Shown piece by piece: positions 37,294 through 45,645 of a DNA stretch of 64,000 bases (its first letter is position 1; each line of letters opens with the position of its first letter). The stretch comes from Roseomonas sp. (GTDB lineage Bacteria; Pseudomonadota; Alphaproteobacteria; Acetobacterales; Acetobacteraceae), in assembly GCA_020249925.1 (NCBI GenBank), contig JADCER010000016.1:1-64000 (forward strand), given 5' to 3'. The translations under genes were made by a program, and so were the position numbers. The notes beneath the pieces were generated by a model. The model had not been told where the DNA came from and made no database searches. It saw only the letters and a program-made list of their open reading frames with translations.

Positions 37294-38640
37294 TCAGGAG
37301 AGCAAGGGCGACCATGTCGGGTCCGTGGCATCGGTTGGTGTCGGCAAGGGCCGTTCATTGAAGCCCGCTATGTCTATGGTGTGGATGCGCGCCGAAAATC
37401 CGCTGCCGCGCGCATCGGTAGCACGGGTTTCCCGGCCAAAGACCAGCATGCGGCCATTGGGCGCGAAGCTTGGCGCTTCCATCTTCCAACCTTCGGACAG
37501 GATGCGTTCGCCCGAACCATCGGGGCGCATCACGCCAATGGCGAAGCTGCCGCTGCCAAAGCGGGTGAAGGCAATCAAATCACCGCGCGGTGACCAGACC
37601 GGCGTGGCGTAGCGCCCACGGCCGAAGGAAATGCGGCGAATGCCACCGCCATTCGCATCCATCACATAAAGCTGCTGATCACCGCCGCGATCGGAATTGA
37701 ACACAATCTGCGTGCCATCGGGCGAATAGCAGGGGCTGACATCAAGCGCGCTGCCGCTGGTAAGCTGCCTTTCGCGCCGGCTTGCCAAATCCACCGCATA
37801 GATATTCGCATCGCCGCCGCGCATGGCGGAAAGCACCACGGAACGGCCATCCGGCGCAAAGCGTGGCGAAAGCGTCATGCCCGGGAAATTGCCAAGCACC
37901 TGTTGCGCGCGCGTATTGAGATCAAACAGCACAACGCGCGGCTGTTCGCGGTTCTGATAGGACATGAAGGCCACGCGATCCGCCGCCGGATGAAAGCGCG
38001 GTGTCAGGGCGGCTTCGCGCCCATCCGTCAGGAAGGCGTTGTTTTCGCCATCCTGATCCATGATCGCAAGCCTGCGCAGCCGGCGATCGCGCGGGCCGGA
38101 TTCAGCGATATAGACGATGCGCGTGTCGAAATAGCCTTTCTCGCCCAGCAATCTTTCATAAATGGCGTCAGAGATCAGATGCGCGATGCGCCGCCAATTG
38201 CCACTTGGCGCAGAAAAGGCGGTTCCTACCAACTGGCTTTCCGGCAGCACATCCCAAAGGCGGAATTCCACGCGCAAATTGCCGCCCTGCACATCCGCGC
38301 GCCCCGTGGTCAGCGCCTGCGCGCCAATCACGCGCCAATCCTGAAAGCGCGGGGTTTGCGCGGCGGCTTCCGGCGTTTGGATGAAGGCCTGGCGCGCCAC
38401 CGGGCGAAACAATCCGGAATTGCGCAGATTATCCTGCACCACGCGGGCAATATCGCGCCCGAAACGCTGGCCATCACCAGTGCCCGCGAAATCTGGAATG
38501 GCGATGGGAATCGGGTTGGTGCGCGCACGCGTGATGTCAATCACCGCCCCTTGCGCAAAGGCCGCATCCGGCGCGCCCGCAAGGCCCGAGGCCGTCACCG
38601 CGCCCGCGGCACCAAGCAGAAGTGAGCGTCTTGTTGTCAT
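37294..38640 (-). CDS. tolB: TolB, periplasmic beta-propeller
   Basis: 448-aa secreted protein with signal MTTRRSLLLGAAGAVTASGL, an N-terminal domain (ITRARTNPIPIAIPDFAG) and a six-bladed propeller of WSPRGDLIAFT- and FAPDGRSVVLS-type blades. Two candidate ATGs lie in frame; I prefer 38640 because AGGAT sits about 9 bases before it, whereas for the ATG at 38649 the same motif is too close. It binds Pal and TolA. Follows tolA by 16 bp. Confidence 0.95.
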   Translation of the reverse strand: MTTRRSLLLGAAGAVTASGLAGAPDAAFAQGAVIDITRARTNPIPIAIPDFAGTGDGQRFGRDIARVVQDNLRNSGLFRPVARQAFIQTPEAAAQTPRFQDWRVIGAQALTTGRADVQGGNLRVEFRLWDVLPESQLVGTAFSAPSGNWRRIAHLISDAIYERLLGEKGYFDTRIVYIAESGPRDRRLRRLAIMDQDGENNAFLTDGREAALTPRFHPAADRVAFMSYQNREQPRVVLFDLNTRAQQVLGNFPGMTLSPRFAPDGRSVVLSAMRGGDANIYAVDLASRRERQLTSGSALDVSPCYSPDGTQIVFNSDRGGDQQLYVMDANGGGIRRISFGRGRYATPVWSPRGDLIAFTRFGSGSFAIGVMRPDGSGERILSEGWKMEAPSFAPNGRMLVFGRETRATDARGSGFSARIHTIDIAGFNERPLPTPTDATDPTWSPLLS

Positions 38641-38656
38641 ACCCATCATCCTGAAT

Positions 38657-39679
38657 TCAGCGCACCAGCCCGCGCGGATTGAAGCGAAAGGTGGAAGCCA
38701 TCACGGTTTGCAACTTGTCCGGCGGCACCTTCAGCGGATTACACGCAGGAGCCAATAGAGCACGCCGCGCCGATTCGAATACAGACCGCACGCGTGGATC
38801 GGAAGGCATATTCCCCGCCGGCACCACATTGCGGACATTGCCCTGGCCATCAAGCTGCACGCGCAATTCAACCGTGATCTCCTGAAGCCCCAGCATACCG
38901 GCATCCACATTCCAACATTCCGCGACCTGATCCGCGAGGCCACGGATCTCCCCCTGCGTCAGTGCTGCGTTTCCACTGGGCGAACCGCCGCCCTGGCGCG
39001 GCGCACCAGAAGGATTGGGCCGCGCGGTCGGCGCGCGGTCCTGCTGCTGCTGGGCGCGCAGCCGCTCCAGCGTATTCTGTACCGAAGTGCTATTTTCCTG
39101 CGGCCGCGCCACGGGCGGCGTCTGCCCCGTGCCGGCCTGGCGCGAAGGCTCAGGCGGTGGCGGCACCGGGGGCGGCGGCAGCGGCAAGGGCGGTTCCGGG
39201 CGTGGCGGCTGCGCTGCCGGTTGCTGTGGCGGTGTCGGCTGGGGCGTTGGCGTTTGCGGCTGCACGCGCGGCGCGGGTGAAGGCTCCGGGCTTGGGGCGG
39301 GTGCTGGCGCGGGCGGCGTCGGCCGCGCCGGGCTTGGCGGCGCAGGCGTGGGTGCCGCTGCAGGCGCCGGCGGCGGGGGTGGTGGCGGCGGCGTTGGCTC
39401 AGGCGGCGCATTGCGCGGCGGCTCTGGCGCGGGTGGCTCGGGCGTTGGCGGGGTTGGCGCGGGGGTCGAGGTCTGCGCCGGGTTCGGTGAGGGCGTATCC
39501 GCGCGCGCCATTTGCGCCGGGCCGGGCGCCACCAGCTCCACCGCGATGCCCTGTTCCTGCGGTTCCGGAATACTGCGGGCAAGCGTGAACAGGGCCCCGA
39601 TGATCAGCAGCGCAGCATGCAGCCCCGCCGAGAGCATCAGCCATTTATTCAGCCGGTTATCGGGCAGGGCCCGGGGCAA
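38657..39679 (-). CDS. tolA: TolA-like envelope protein with Pro-rich domain II
   Basis: 340-aa energy transducer of the Tol system. A membrane anchor LMLSAGLHAALLIIGALFTLA (residues 14-34) is followed by about 180 residues very rich in Pro and Ala instead of the Ala/Lys/Glu helix of enterobacterial TolA. The C-terminal TonB/TolA-like domain (VAECWNVDAGMLG, VELRVQLDGQGNV) follows. Start TTG at 39679 is supported by AAGGAGAG seven bases upstream. Position between tolR and tolB secures the name. Confidence 0.9.
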   Translation of the reverse strand: MPRALPDNRLNKWLMLSAGLHAALLIIGALFTLARSIPEPQEQGIAVELVAPGPAQMARADTPSPNPAQTSTPAPTPPTPEPPAPEPPRNAPPEPTPPPPPPPPAPAAAPTPAPPSPARPTPPAPAPAPSPEPSPAPRVQPQTPTPQPTPPQQPAAQPPRPEPPLPLPPPPVPPPPEPSRQAGTGQTPPVARPQENSTSVQNTLERLRAQQQQDRAPTARPNPSGAPRQGGGSPSGNAALTQGEIRGLADQVAECWNVDAGMLGLQEITVELRVQLDGQGNVRNVVPAGNMPSDPRVRSVFESARRALLAPACNPLKVPPDKLQTVMASTFRFNPRGLVR

Positions 39680-39700
39680 GGCTCTCTCCTTCCCCGGCCT

Positions 39701-40240
39701 TCAGCGGGGCGGCTGGGCCGGGCGATTGGGCGCGGGTGCGGCCGGGCGCGCCGGCTGGGTCCCGGGCCTTCCCGCCGGTGCTGCGGCGCCTGGCTGCGGC
39801 CCCGCCGGCTGTTCCGCCAATAAGGCCACGCGGGTGAAGCCAGCACCGGCGATGGTGCCCATCACCTCCATCACGCGGCCATAGGAAATCGCCCTGTCAC
39901 CACGGACAAATATCCGACGCTCCGGCGCGCCTTGCGGCTGTTCACGCATGATCGCCTGCAACCGCGGAACCAACCCTTCCAAAGGCACTTCCGTTTCCTG
40001 CAAGAAAATCTTGCCTTCCGGGTTCACCGTAATCGTCAGCGGCTCGGTTTCCTGATTGAGCGGCTGGGCGGTGGTTTTCGGCAAATCCACCGGTACGCCG
40101 ACCGTCATCAGAGGTGCCGCGACCATGAAAATGATCAGCAGCACCAGCATCACATCCACAAAGGGCGTGACATTGATTTCCGACATCGGCCGGTAGCGAG
40201 ACCGCCCGGAAGACCGCCCGCCTGAAAGAGAAGCCCCCAT
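39701..40240 (-). CDS. tolR: TolR, ExbD-type proton-channel subunit
   Basis: 179-aa inner-membrane protein. The single membrane helix FVDVMLVLLIIFMVAAPLM (about residues 27-45) contains the conserved Asp needed for proton coupling, preceded by MSEINVTPF. A periplasmic ExbD domain follows, and then an unusual Pro/Ala/Arg-rich tail of about 35 residues. Three bases separate it from tolQ. Forms the TolQR motor that energises TolA. Confidence 0.94.
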   Translation of the reverse strand: MGASLSGGRSSGRSRYRPMSEINVTPFVDVMLVLLIIFMVAAPLMTVGVPVDLPKTTAQPLNQETEPLTITVNPEGKIFLQETEVPLEGLVPRLQAIMREQPQGAPERRIFVRGDRAISYGRVMEVMGTIAGAGFTRVALLAEQPAGPQPGAAAPAGRPGTQPARPAAPAPNRPAQPPR

Positions 40241-40243
40241 GGC

Positions 40244-40990
40244 CTATTCTGCCGCCTGATTCGGGCTGCGCGGCCCGCCATCATTCGCCGCCGCTTCCGT
40301 CTGCCGCGACAGGATGGCGCCAAATTCAGTGGCGAAACCTTCAAGCCGCGCGGCAAAGCGCGCCAGGTCCGTATTGATCTTGTTGTAGGCCAGCACCGCC
40401 GGAATGGCGGCCACGAGACCAATCGCGGTGGCAAACAGCGCTTCCGCAATGCCTGGCGCCACCACGGCCAGATTGGTGTTCTGCATCCCCGCAATGGCCG
40501 AGAAGGAATTCATGATCCCCCAGACCGTGCCGAAAAGCCCAACAAACGGCCCGACCGAACCGACCGAGGCCAGAAACACCATCCAGCGTTCCAGCCTTTC
40601 CATTTCCCGCCCAATCGTCACCCCCATGGCGCGTTCCACGCGTTCCTTGGCACCGCCCAGCACACTGGCCCCGCCCAGGCTGCGGCGCCATTCGCGCATG
40701 GCCGCGCCAAAAACCGCCGCCATGGGATGCGTCGGCTGCTCCCCTTCGCGGGCATAAAGCTCATCCAGGCTGCCGCCGGACCAGAAGCGATCCTCAAACC
40801 CATCCGCCGCCTTGTTGATGCGCCGCATGGCAACGACTTTTTCGAACACCACCGCCCAGACCCAGATGCTGGCCAGCAGCAGCCCGATCATCACCGATTT
40901 CACGACCCAATCGGCCTGCAAGAACAGGCCCCAAAGCGACATGTCATGGGCTACCTGCCCAAGCGCCTGAGTGGTCACGCTACGATCCAC
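40244..40990 (-). CDS. tolQ: TolQ, ExbB-type proton-channel subunit
   Basis: 248-aa inner-membrane protein with three membrane helices: near residues 20-40, VFLASVGSVGPFVGLFGTVW (mid) and VAPGIAEALFATAIGLVAAI. The GTG at 40990 gives the family N-terminus (DRSVTTQALGQVAHDMSLWG) and has AGGAG seven bases upstream; a longer frame to 41011 does not. Forms the proton-driven TolQR motor. Confidence 0.95.
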   Translation of the reverse strand: MDRSVTTQALGQVAHDMSLWGLFLQADWVVKSVMIGLLLASIWVWAVVFEKVVAMRRINKAADGFEDRFWSGGSLDELYAREGEQPTHPMAAVFGAAMREWRRSLGGASVLGGAKERVERAMGVTIGREMERLERWMVFLASVGSVGPFVGLFGTVWGIMNSFSAIAGMQNTNLAVVAPGIAEALFATAIGLVAAIPAVLAYNKINTDLARFAARLEGFATEFGAILSRQTEAAANDGGPRSPNQAAE

Positions 40991-41054
40991 GCCACATCTC
41001 CTTCGCCCCAAACAGGACGATTGCCGGCGGCCAAGGCCACCCGAAACAGAAAGC

Positions 41055-41078
41055 CCGGGAAAAGCGGCCTTTTCCCGG
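41055..41078 (-). terminator. GC hairpin between ybgC and tolQ
   Basis: Perfect 10-bp stem CCGGGAAAAG (41055-41064) with CTTTTCCCGG (41069-41078), 4-nt loop. On the minus transcript it is followed by a weakly T-rich stretch (GGGCTTTCTGTTTC). It lies 65 bp before the tolQ start and may attenuate read-through from ruv/ybgC into tol. Terminator function is inferred. Confidence 0.5.
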
Positions 41079-41089
41079 CAGAAACTTGT

Positions 41090-41515
41090 TCACCCCGGCG
41101 CCGCTTCCGCCACCGCACGCAGCGCCGAACGCCACGGCTCCGGCAAGGGCACGGGCCTTGCTCCCCCCTGCCCCACGGAAGCCAGCCGCACATCCAGCAC
41201 CGCCAGCACCTCACCGGCGTCACGCCGCACCACCTGGCGCAGCACCACCTGCACGCCCGTCACACGGCGAATATGCGTTTCCACCACCACCGATTCGTCG
41301 AGTCGCGCCGGTTTGAAATACTCCACTTCAAGCCGCCGCACCACGAGGAAGACACCATGGCGCGCGATCATTTCCTGATGCGGCAAACCCATGGCGCGCA
41401 AGGCTTCCGTCCGCGCCCGCTCCGCCCAATGCAAATAGCGCGCGTGATAGGCAACGCCACCCGCATCCGTATCCTCAAAATAGACGCGGATCGGCCAGAG
41501 ATGCGGGCCGCTCAC
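41090..41515 (-). CDS. ybgC: YbgC, Tol-Pal-associated acyl-CoA thioesterase
   Basis: 141-aa hotdog-fold thioesterase. The catalytic region is [20 protein letters not shown] (residues 10-29) with the Asp17-type nucleophile. GTG start at 41515 overlaps the ruvB stop (GTGA), and an AGGAGG inside the ruvB tail serves as RBS. YbgC acts on acyl-CoA or acyl-ACP and associates with phospholipid-synthesis proteins; it is regularly the first gene of the tol-pal cluster. Confidence 0.94.
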   Translation of the reverse strand: MSGPHLWPIRVYFEDTDAGGVAYHARYLHWAERARTEALRAMGLPHQEMIARHGVFLVVRRLEVEYFKPARLDESVVVETHIRRVTGVQVVLRQVVRRDAGEVLAVLDVRLASVGQGGARPVPLPEPWRSALRAVAEAAPG

Positions 41516-42552
41516 CCCTCCTGATCCCCAAGCAAATCAAGCAAGGGCTGCACCCCAGCCGGCGGGCTGAGCCCCAAATGCCGCCAGCCGCGATCCCCCA
41601 ACACCCGCCCGCGCGGGGTGCGCAACACCAAGCCTTCCTGAATAAGGAAAGGCTCCACCACTTCTTCGAGCGTATCCCGGCTTTCCGCCAGCGCCGCCGC
41701 CAGCGTCTCAATCCCGACCGGCCCGCCATTATGGTGTTCCGCAATACGCGCCAAATACCGCCGATCCATCGCATCAAGGCCGAGTGCATCAACCTCCAGC
41801 CGTCTCAGCGCCGCATCGGCCATGGCGCGATCCGCAACCTTTTCTTCCATCAGCGCAAAATCCCGCACGCGCCGCAAGAGCCGCCCCGCAATGCGCGGCG
41901 TGCCGCGCGAACGGCTCGCAATTTCCCGCGCGCCATCCTCGGACAAGTCAAACCCCAATTTCCGCGCGCCACGCGTCACAATGCCCAGCAACTCCTCAGG
42001 CGTATAAAGCACCAAACGCAAGGGAATGCCGAAGCGATCCCGCAAAGGCGTCGCCAATAACCCCGCCCTCGTCGTCGCCCCAATCAGCGTGAAAGGCGGC
42101 AAATCAATCCGCACCGTGCGCGCGGCCGGCCCCTCACCAATAATCAGATCAAGCTGGAAATCTTCCATCGCCGGATAAAGCGTTTCCTCAATCGCCGGCT
42201 GCAAGCGATGAATCTCATCCACAAACAAAACATCACGCGGCTGCAAATTGGTCAGGATCGCGGCCAAATCACCGGCACGCTGCAAAACCGGGCCCGATGT
42301 CGCGCGAAACCCAACCCCCAATTCACGCGCCACAATCTGCGCCAAAGTCGTCTTCCCAAGACCAGGCGGGCCATGAAACAAGACATGATCCATCGCCTCA
42401 GCCCGCGCCCGCGCCGCGCCAATAAAAACGCGTAAATTCTCCCGCAACCCACGCTGACCCGTAAAATCATCCAAAGTCTGCGGCCGAAGCGAAACCTCAG
42501 CCCCATCCTCCTCAAGCCGGGCGGGACTGGAAAGACGATCGGTGTCGGTCAT
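41512..42552 (-). CDS. ruvB: RuvB, Holliday-junction branch-migration motor
   Basis: 346-aa AAA+ ATPase. It has Walker [21 protein letters not shown] near residues 59-78, Walker [12 protein letters not shown], sensor-1 [17 protein letters not shown] and a C-terminal winged helix. ATG at 42552 matches the family N-terminus. The start codon lies within the outer repeat of the palindromic element separating it from ruvA, so its only RBS-like sequence (GGAG, 11 bases upstream) belongs to that element. Confidence 0.97.
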   Translation of the reverse strand: MTDTDRLSSPARLEEDGAEVSLRPQTLDDFTGQRGLRENLRVFIGAARARAEAMDHVLFHGPPGLGKTTLAQIVARELGVGFRATSGPVLQRAGDLAAILTNLQPRDVLFVDEIHRLQPAIEETLYPAMEDFQLDLIIGEGPAARTVRIDLPPFTLIGATTRAGLLATPLRDRFGIPLRLVLYTPEELLGIVTRGARKLGFDLSEDGAREIASRSRGTPRIAGRLLRRVRDFALMEEKVADRAMADAALRRLEVDALGLDAMDRRYLARIAEHHNGGPVGIETLAAALAESRDTLEEVVEPFLIQEGLVLRTPRGRVLGDRGWRHLGLSPPAGVQPLLDLLGDQEG

Positions 42553-42785
42553 GGGGGGGGTGGCTCCGCGGGGGGCTCTGCCCCCCGCCCCCCCGCCAGG
42601 AGGAATGCATCCTCCTGGACCTCCATCATGGGGCCGGGTGGGGAGAGGGGCACGCGGGAAGCGCCGGGTAAGCGGACGCGCTGAGCCCCTCTCCCCACCC
42701 GGCCCCGTATTGGCGGGGTCCGGGGAGACACTGTCTCCCCGGCGGGGGCACGGGGGCAGCGCCCCCGCAGACCGACCCCCCCCAT
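42551..42785. repeat. 235-bp palindromic element between ruvA and ruvB
   Basis: The ends are a perfect 10-bp inverted repeat ATGGGGGGGG (42551-42560) and CCCCCCCCAT (42776-42785). Inside are five more perfect stems: 9 bp 42568-42576/42580-42588 (loop TCT); 9 bp 42596-42604/42610-42618; 22 bp 42630-42651/42685-42706; 10 bp 42720-42729/42733-42742 (loop ACT); 8 bp 42742-42749/42761-42768. It fits exactly from the ruvA stop to the ruvB start, positions that are usually close together. It resembles a non-autonomous dispersed palindromic repeat; other genomic copies cannot be seen here. Confidence 0.85.
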
Positions 42786-43402
42786 CACCGCGCCATCTCC
42801 TTCAGCCCGTCTCGGATGAGGTCGTTGAGGCTGGCGTCTGGGCCGAGGCGTTTGGCGGCGCGTGTGATGGCGATGGCGGCTTCCGGGCGTTTCAGGCCGA
42901 GGTTCACGAGGGCGGAGATGGCGTCTGCTTCCATGCTATTGGCATCGGGTGGGGTGATGATGGCGCCTTCGCCGTCTTCGCTCGGCGTGATGCGCCCGAC
43001 CGCCCATTTTTGCATGGCGGGTTCATCCACGATGCGGTTGGCGGTGGCGGCACCCAGGCCCTTCACGGCGCCGAGCCGCTTGCGTTCCTTGGCCGCGATG
43101 GCGCGAGCGAGTTCCGCGGGGGTGAGGCCAGAGAGGACGAGCAGGGCTTTTTGCGGGCCGACGGTTTTGACTTCGATCAGGGCGAGGAAGGCTTCGCGTT
43201 CCTGGGCGTCGGCGAAGCCGAATAGGGTGATGGCGTCTTGCCGAAGGTGGGTTTCGACCAGCACGCGCTGTGGGCCTTCTCGGGCTGAGAGGGCATCGAG
43301 GGTCTTGCGGGAGCAGGAGAGCAGGTAGCCGACGCCGTTGACGTCCAGGATGCAGCCGCCTTCATGGGTGCTGTCCAGCCGGCCGGTGAGTTTCCCGATC
43401 AT
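42785..43402 (-). CDS. ruvA: RuvA, Holliday-junction recognition subunit
   Basis: 205-aa tetrameric DNA-binding protein. The N-terminal OB fold starts [20 protein letters not shown]. Two helix-hairpin-helix regions ([19 protein letters not shown] and [20 protein letters not shown]) and the C-terminal domain III that contacts RuvB are present. ATG overlaps the ruvC stop (ATGA). Normal length, complete. Confidence 0.96.
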   Translation of the reverse strand: MIGKLTGRLDSTHEGGCILDVNGVGYLLSCSRKTLDALSAREGPQRVLVETHLRQDAITLFGFADAQEREAFLALIEVKTVGPQKALLVLSGLTPAELARAIAAKERKRLGAVKGLGAATANRIVDEPAMQKWAVGRITPSEDGEGAIITPPDANSMEADAISALVNLGLKRPEAAIAITRAAKRLGPDASLNDLIRDGLKEMAR

Positions 43403-43917
43403 GCGGTTGCATAGCCTTTCGCCAGCATCTTCTTGGTCTGGCGGTGATGCGCATGGCAGATGGCAATGGCGAGAGCATCCGCCGCATCCGCTCGGCGGAA
43501 GGCAACACCGGGGAGCAAGTGGCGCACCATGGCTTGCACCTGTTCCTTGGCGGCGTGGCCATTGCCGACCACGGCGCGTTTGACTTCCATGGCGCCGTAT
43601 TCCGCGACAGGTAGGCCGGCCAGGCGCGGCGCCAGCATGACAATGCCGCGCGCCTGGCCAAGCTTGAGGGCGCTTTCCGGATTGCGCGCGACATAGGTGT
43701 TTTCCACCGCTGCCTCATCGGGCTGGAAATTGGCGAAGGTTTCGGCCAGCCCCTGATGCAGGATCAAAAGGCGGTCGCCCAAGGCATCGCGGGCGGAGGT
43801 GGAGACAACGCCTTCAGCGATGAAGCGCAGCCGATAGCCATCGGTTTCGATCAGCCCCCAGCCGGTATGCTGAAGGCCGGGATCAAGCCCGAGGATGCGA
43901 ATCGCGCGTGAAGCCAT
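43399..43917 (-). CDS. ruvC: RuvC, Holliday-junction resolvase
   Basis: 172-aa RNase H-fold endonuclease. The catalytic acids are visible: Asp in ILGLDPGLQHTGWG (residue about 11), Glu in AAVENTYVARNPES, and the Asp pair in RADAADALAIAICHAHH. First gene of the ruvCAB run; 54 bp separate it from the upstream racemase-like gene on the same strand. Confidence 0.96.
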   Translation of the reverse strand: MASRAIRILGLDPGLQHTGWGLIETDGYRLRFIAEGVVSTSARDALGDRLLILHQGLAETFANFQPDEAAVENTYVARNPESALKLGQARGIVMLAPRLAGLPVAEYGAMEVKRAVVGNGHAAKEQVQAMVRHLLPGVAFRRADAADALAIAICHAHHRQTKKMLAKGYATA

Positions 43918-43971
43918 GGGTCAAGACTAGCAGATCGGCCCCGCCAAGGCTTCATGGGCGCTTGCGGAGCG

Positions 43972-44631
43972 TCAGCCCATGCCCCGCGCCGCCACCACCG
44001 CCAGAATGGCCTGCGCCGCCGCCGCCTGGCTTGGTTCAATCACCGGCACGCCGCAAGCATCCTCAGCCGCCGCGCGATGATGTGCCATGCCGGCGCAGCC
44101 CAGGATCACCGCCTCTGCCCCCAAAGCCACCAATTCCCGCGCGACTTCTTGGATGCGCGCGCGCGGTGCCACCGGGTCTGTCAGCACTTCCATATCGAGA
44201 TTGAGTGCGATGGAGGCGACCATGCGCGCTTCCACCCCCATGCTTTGCAAAACGCGGCGCTGGCGCGGCTTGGATTTGTCGGTGAAGGCGATCATGCCGA
44301 AATTCTCGGCGCGGTTCAGCGCGGCGGCGATGGAACAGCGCAAGGGGCCGAAAACGGGCTTGTCGGTCACCATGCGCACGGCCTCGATCCCGGGGTCGGA
44401 AACGCAGCCGATGATATAGGCATCAGCGGGTTCGGCGGCGACGCGGCGGCAAAGCGGCTCGGCCACGCCATACCAATCCCGCCAGGTGACGATGGCGGGC
44501 GGGCCTTCTTCCAGGCGGGTCACATCAATCCGCGGCAGGCCGGGGGCGGCGAAGGGGGCGATGGCGGCGGCAATGCCATCCGTGCAGCTTACGCTGCAAT
44601 TCGGGTTGATCAGCAGGATGCGTTCATTCAT
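43972..44631 (-). CDS. Asp/Glu/hydantoin racemase-family protein
   Basis: 219-aa cofactor-independent racemase fold. It starts MNERILLINPNCSVSCTDGI, typical of the hydantoin racemase branch, with the two catalytic-type cysteines in IIGCVSDPG (near residue 76) and ILGCAGMAHH (near residue 178). Both are present, so it should be active on an amino acid or hydantoin. No hydantoinase genes adjoin it. It lies upstream of ruvC on the same strand and diverges from the DUF983 gene by 116 bp. Confidence 0.85.
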   Translation of the reverse strand: MNERILLINPNCSVSCTDGIAAAIAPFAAPGLPRIDVTRLEEGPPAIVTWRDWYGVAEPLCRRVAAEPADAYIIGCVSDPGIEAVRMVTDKPVFGPLRCSIAAALNRAENFGMIAFTDKSKPRQRRVLQSMGVEARMVASIALNLDMEVLTDPVAPRARIQEVARELVALGAEAVILGCAGMAHHRAAAEDACGVPVIEPSQAAAAQAILAVVAARGMG

Positions 44632-44747
44632 GAATATTATGCTGCATCCTTGGGCAGGAAAGGTGCAAGCCGTGCTTGATCAGGCGGCACTTCAGGCCTA
44701 TTGCTGCGCTGCACAACGCTGGGTTTGCCCGGCGAGGATTGGAAAAC

Positions 44748-45182
44748 ATGCGTTGGGAACCGGATCGCACGGCGCCTGCCTTGCCCTATCAGCCGCCGAG
44801 TGCGCGCGATGGGCTATTGCGGGGCTTGAAGGGGCTTTGCCCGGTCTGCGGGAAGGGGCGGCTTTTTGCGGGGTTTCTGCGCGTGGCGGATAAGTGCGAA
44901 AGCTGCGGCGCGCCCATCGGGCGGCTGCGCGCTGATGATGCGCCGCCCTATTTCACCATCATGATCACGGGGCATGTGTTGGTGCCGCCCGTTCTATGGA
45001 TCGAAAGGGCCTATATGCCGCCGATCTGGCTGCATATGGTGATCTGGCTGCCGCTATTCGCCATTATCTGCACGCTGCTGCTGCGGCCCATCAAGGGTGC
45101 GGTGCTTGGCTGGATGATGCGCCTTGGCATGACGGGGGATGAAGGCGGCGTGGTGCTGCGGGGCGGCAAGCCGGATGCCTGA
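44748..45182 (+). CDS. DUF983 membrane protein with zinc ribbon
   Basis: 144-aa inner-membrane protein. A cytoplasmic zinc-ribbon-like pair CPVCGKG...CESCG (about residues 34 and 53) is followed by two hydrophobic helices (TIMITGHVLVPPVLWIE and WLHMVIWLPLFAIICTLLL). This is the DUF983 pattern, function unknown but often near cytochrome oxidase genes; not so here. ATG at 44748 with GAGGA upstream; the longer frame is unsupported. Overlaps the UPF0262 gene by 8 bp. Confidence 0.82.
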   Translation: MRWEPDRTAPALPYQPPSARDGLLRGLKGLCPVCGKGRLFAGFLRVADKCESCGAPIGRLRADDAPPYFTIMITGHVLVPPVLWIERAYMPPIWLHMVIWLPLFAIICTLLLRPIKGAVLGWMMRLGMTGDEGGVVLRGGKPDA

Positions 45183-45645
45183 ACAGCGCCTGATCCGCGT
45201 TGAATTGCCCGAAGAAGCGCCGGCCCCTTCGGCCTATGCTGAGGCGGATCGGCGCCAGGCGATTACGGATTTGCTGCATCACAACCGCTTCGACCCTGCG
45301 GGCCTGCCGCGCGGGCCTTATGTGCTGGGGCTTGCCGTGCGTGAAGGCCGGCTGGTGTTTGATATCCGCAATGAGGTGGGCGAGACATTGCATGTGCTGG
45401 CCCTGGCGCTTGGCCCTTTCCGCCGCCTGATCAAGGACTACCACATGGTGGTGGAAGCGCATGAACAGGCGGTTGCGGAAAGCGGGCCGGAGAGCCGCGT
45501 GCAGGCGATAGATATGGGCAGGCGCGGGCTGCATAATGAAGGTGCGGAATTGCTGCGCGCGCGGCTTGAAGGGCGCGTCGCGCTGGATTTCGACACGGCG
45601 CGGCAATTATTCACGCTGGTCTGCGCGTTGCATCAGCGTATTTGA
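45175..45645 (+). CDS. UPF0262 family protein
   Basis: 156-aa soluble protein of the alphaproteobacterial UPF0262 family, recognised by RRQAITDLLHHNRFDP, GPYVLGLAVREGRLVFDIRN, PFRRLIKDYHMVVEAHEQAV and the C-terminal DFDTARQLFTLVCALHQRI. Function is unknown. The ATG at 45175 overlaps the DUF983 stop by 8 bp, so the two are coupled. Its 3' end overlaps the convergent epimerase gene by 13 bp. Confidence 0.88.
   Translation: MPEQRLIRVELPEEAPAPSAYAEADRRQAITDLLHHNRFDPAGLPRGPYVLGLAVREGRLVFDIRNEVGETLHVLALALGPFRRLIKDYHMVVEAHEQAVAESGPESRVQAIDMGRRGLHNEGAELLRARLEGRVALDFDTARQLFTLVCALHQRI

Noticed and set aside
39015-39884. Gly-rich 289-codon plus-strand frame
   Set aside because: Mirror image of the TolA Pro/Ala codons; no start signals.
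42542-43225. Plus-strand 227-codon frame over the palindromic element and ruvA
   Set aside because: Gly/Pro/Arg-rich, mostly antisense to ruvA, with no recognisable domain. The element itself is reported instead.
45633-45645. 13-bp overlap of convergent UPF0262 and epimerase genes (also 11028-11031)
   Set aside because: Short tail-to-tail overlaps are ordinary in such compact DNA.
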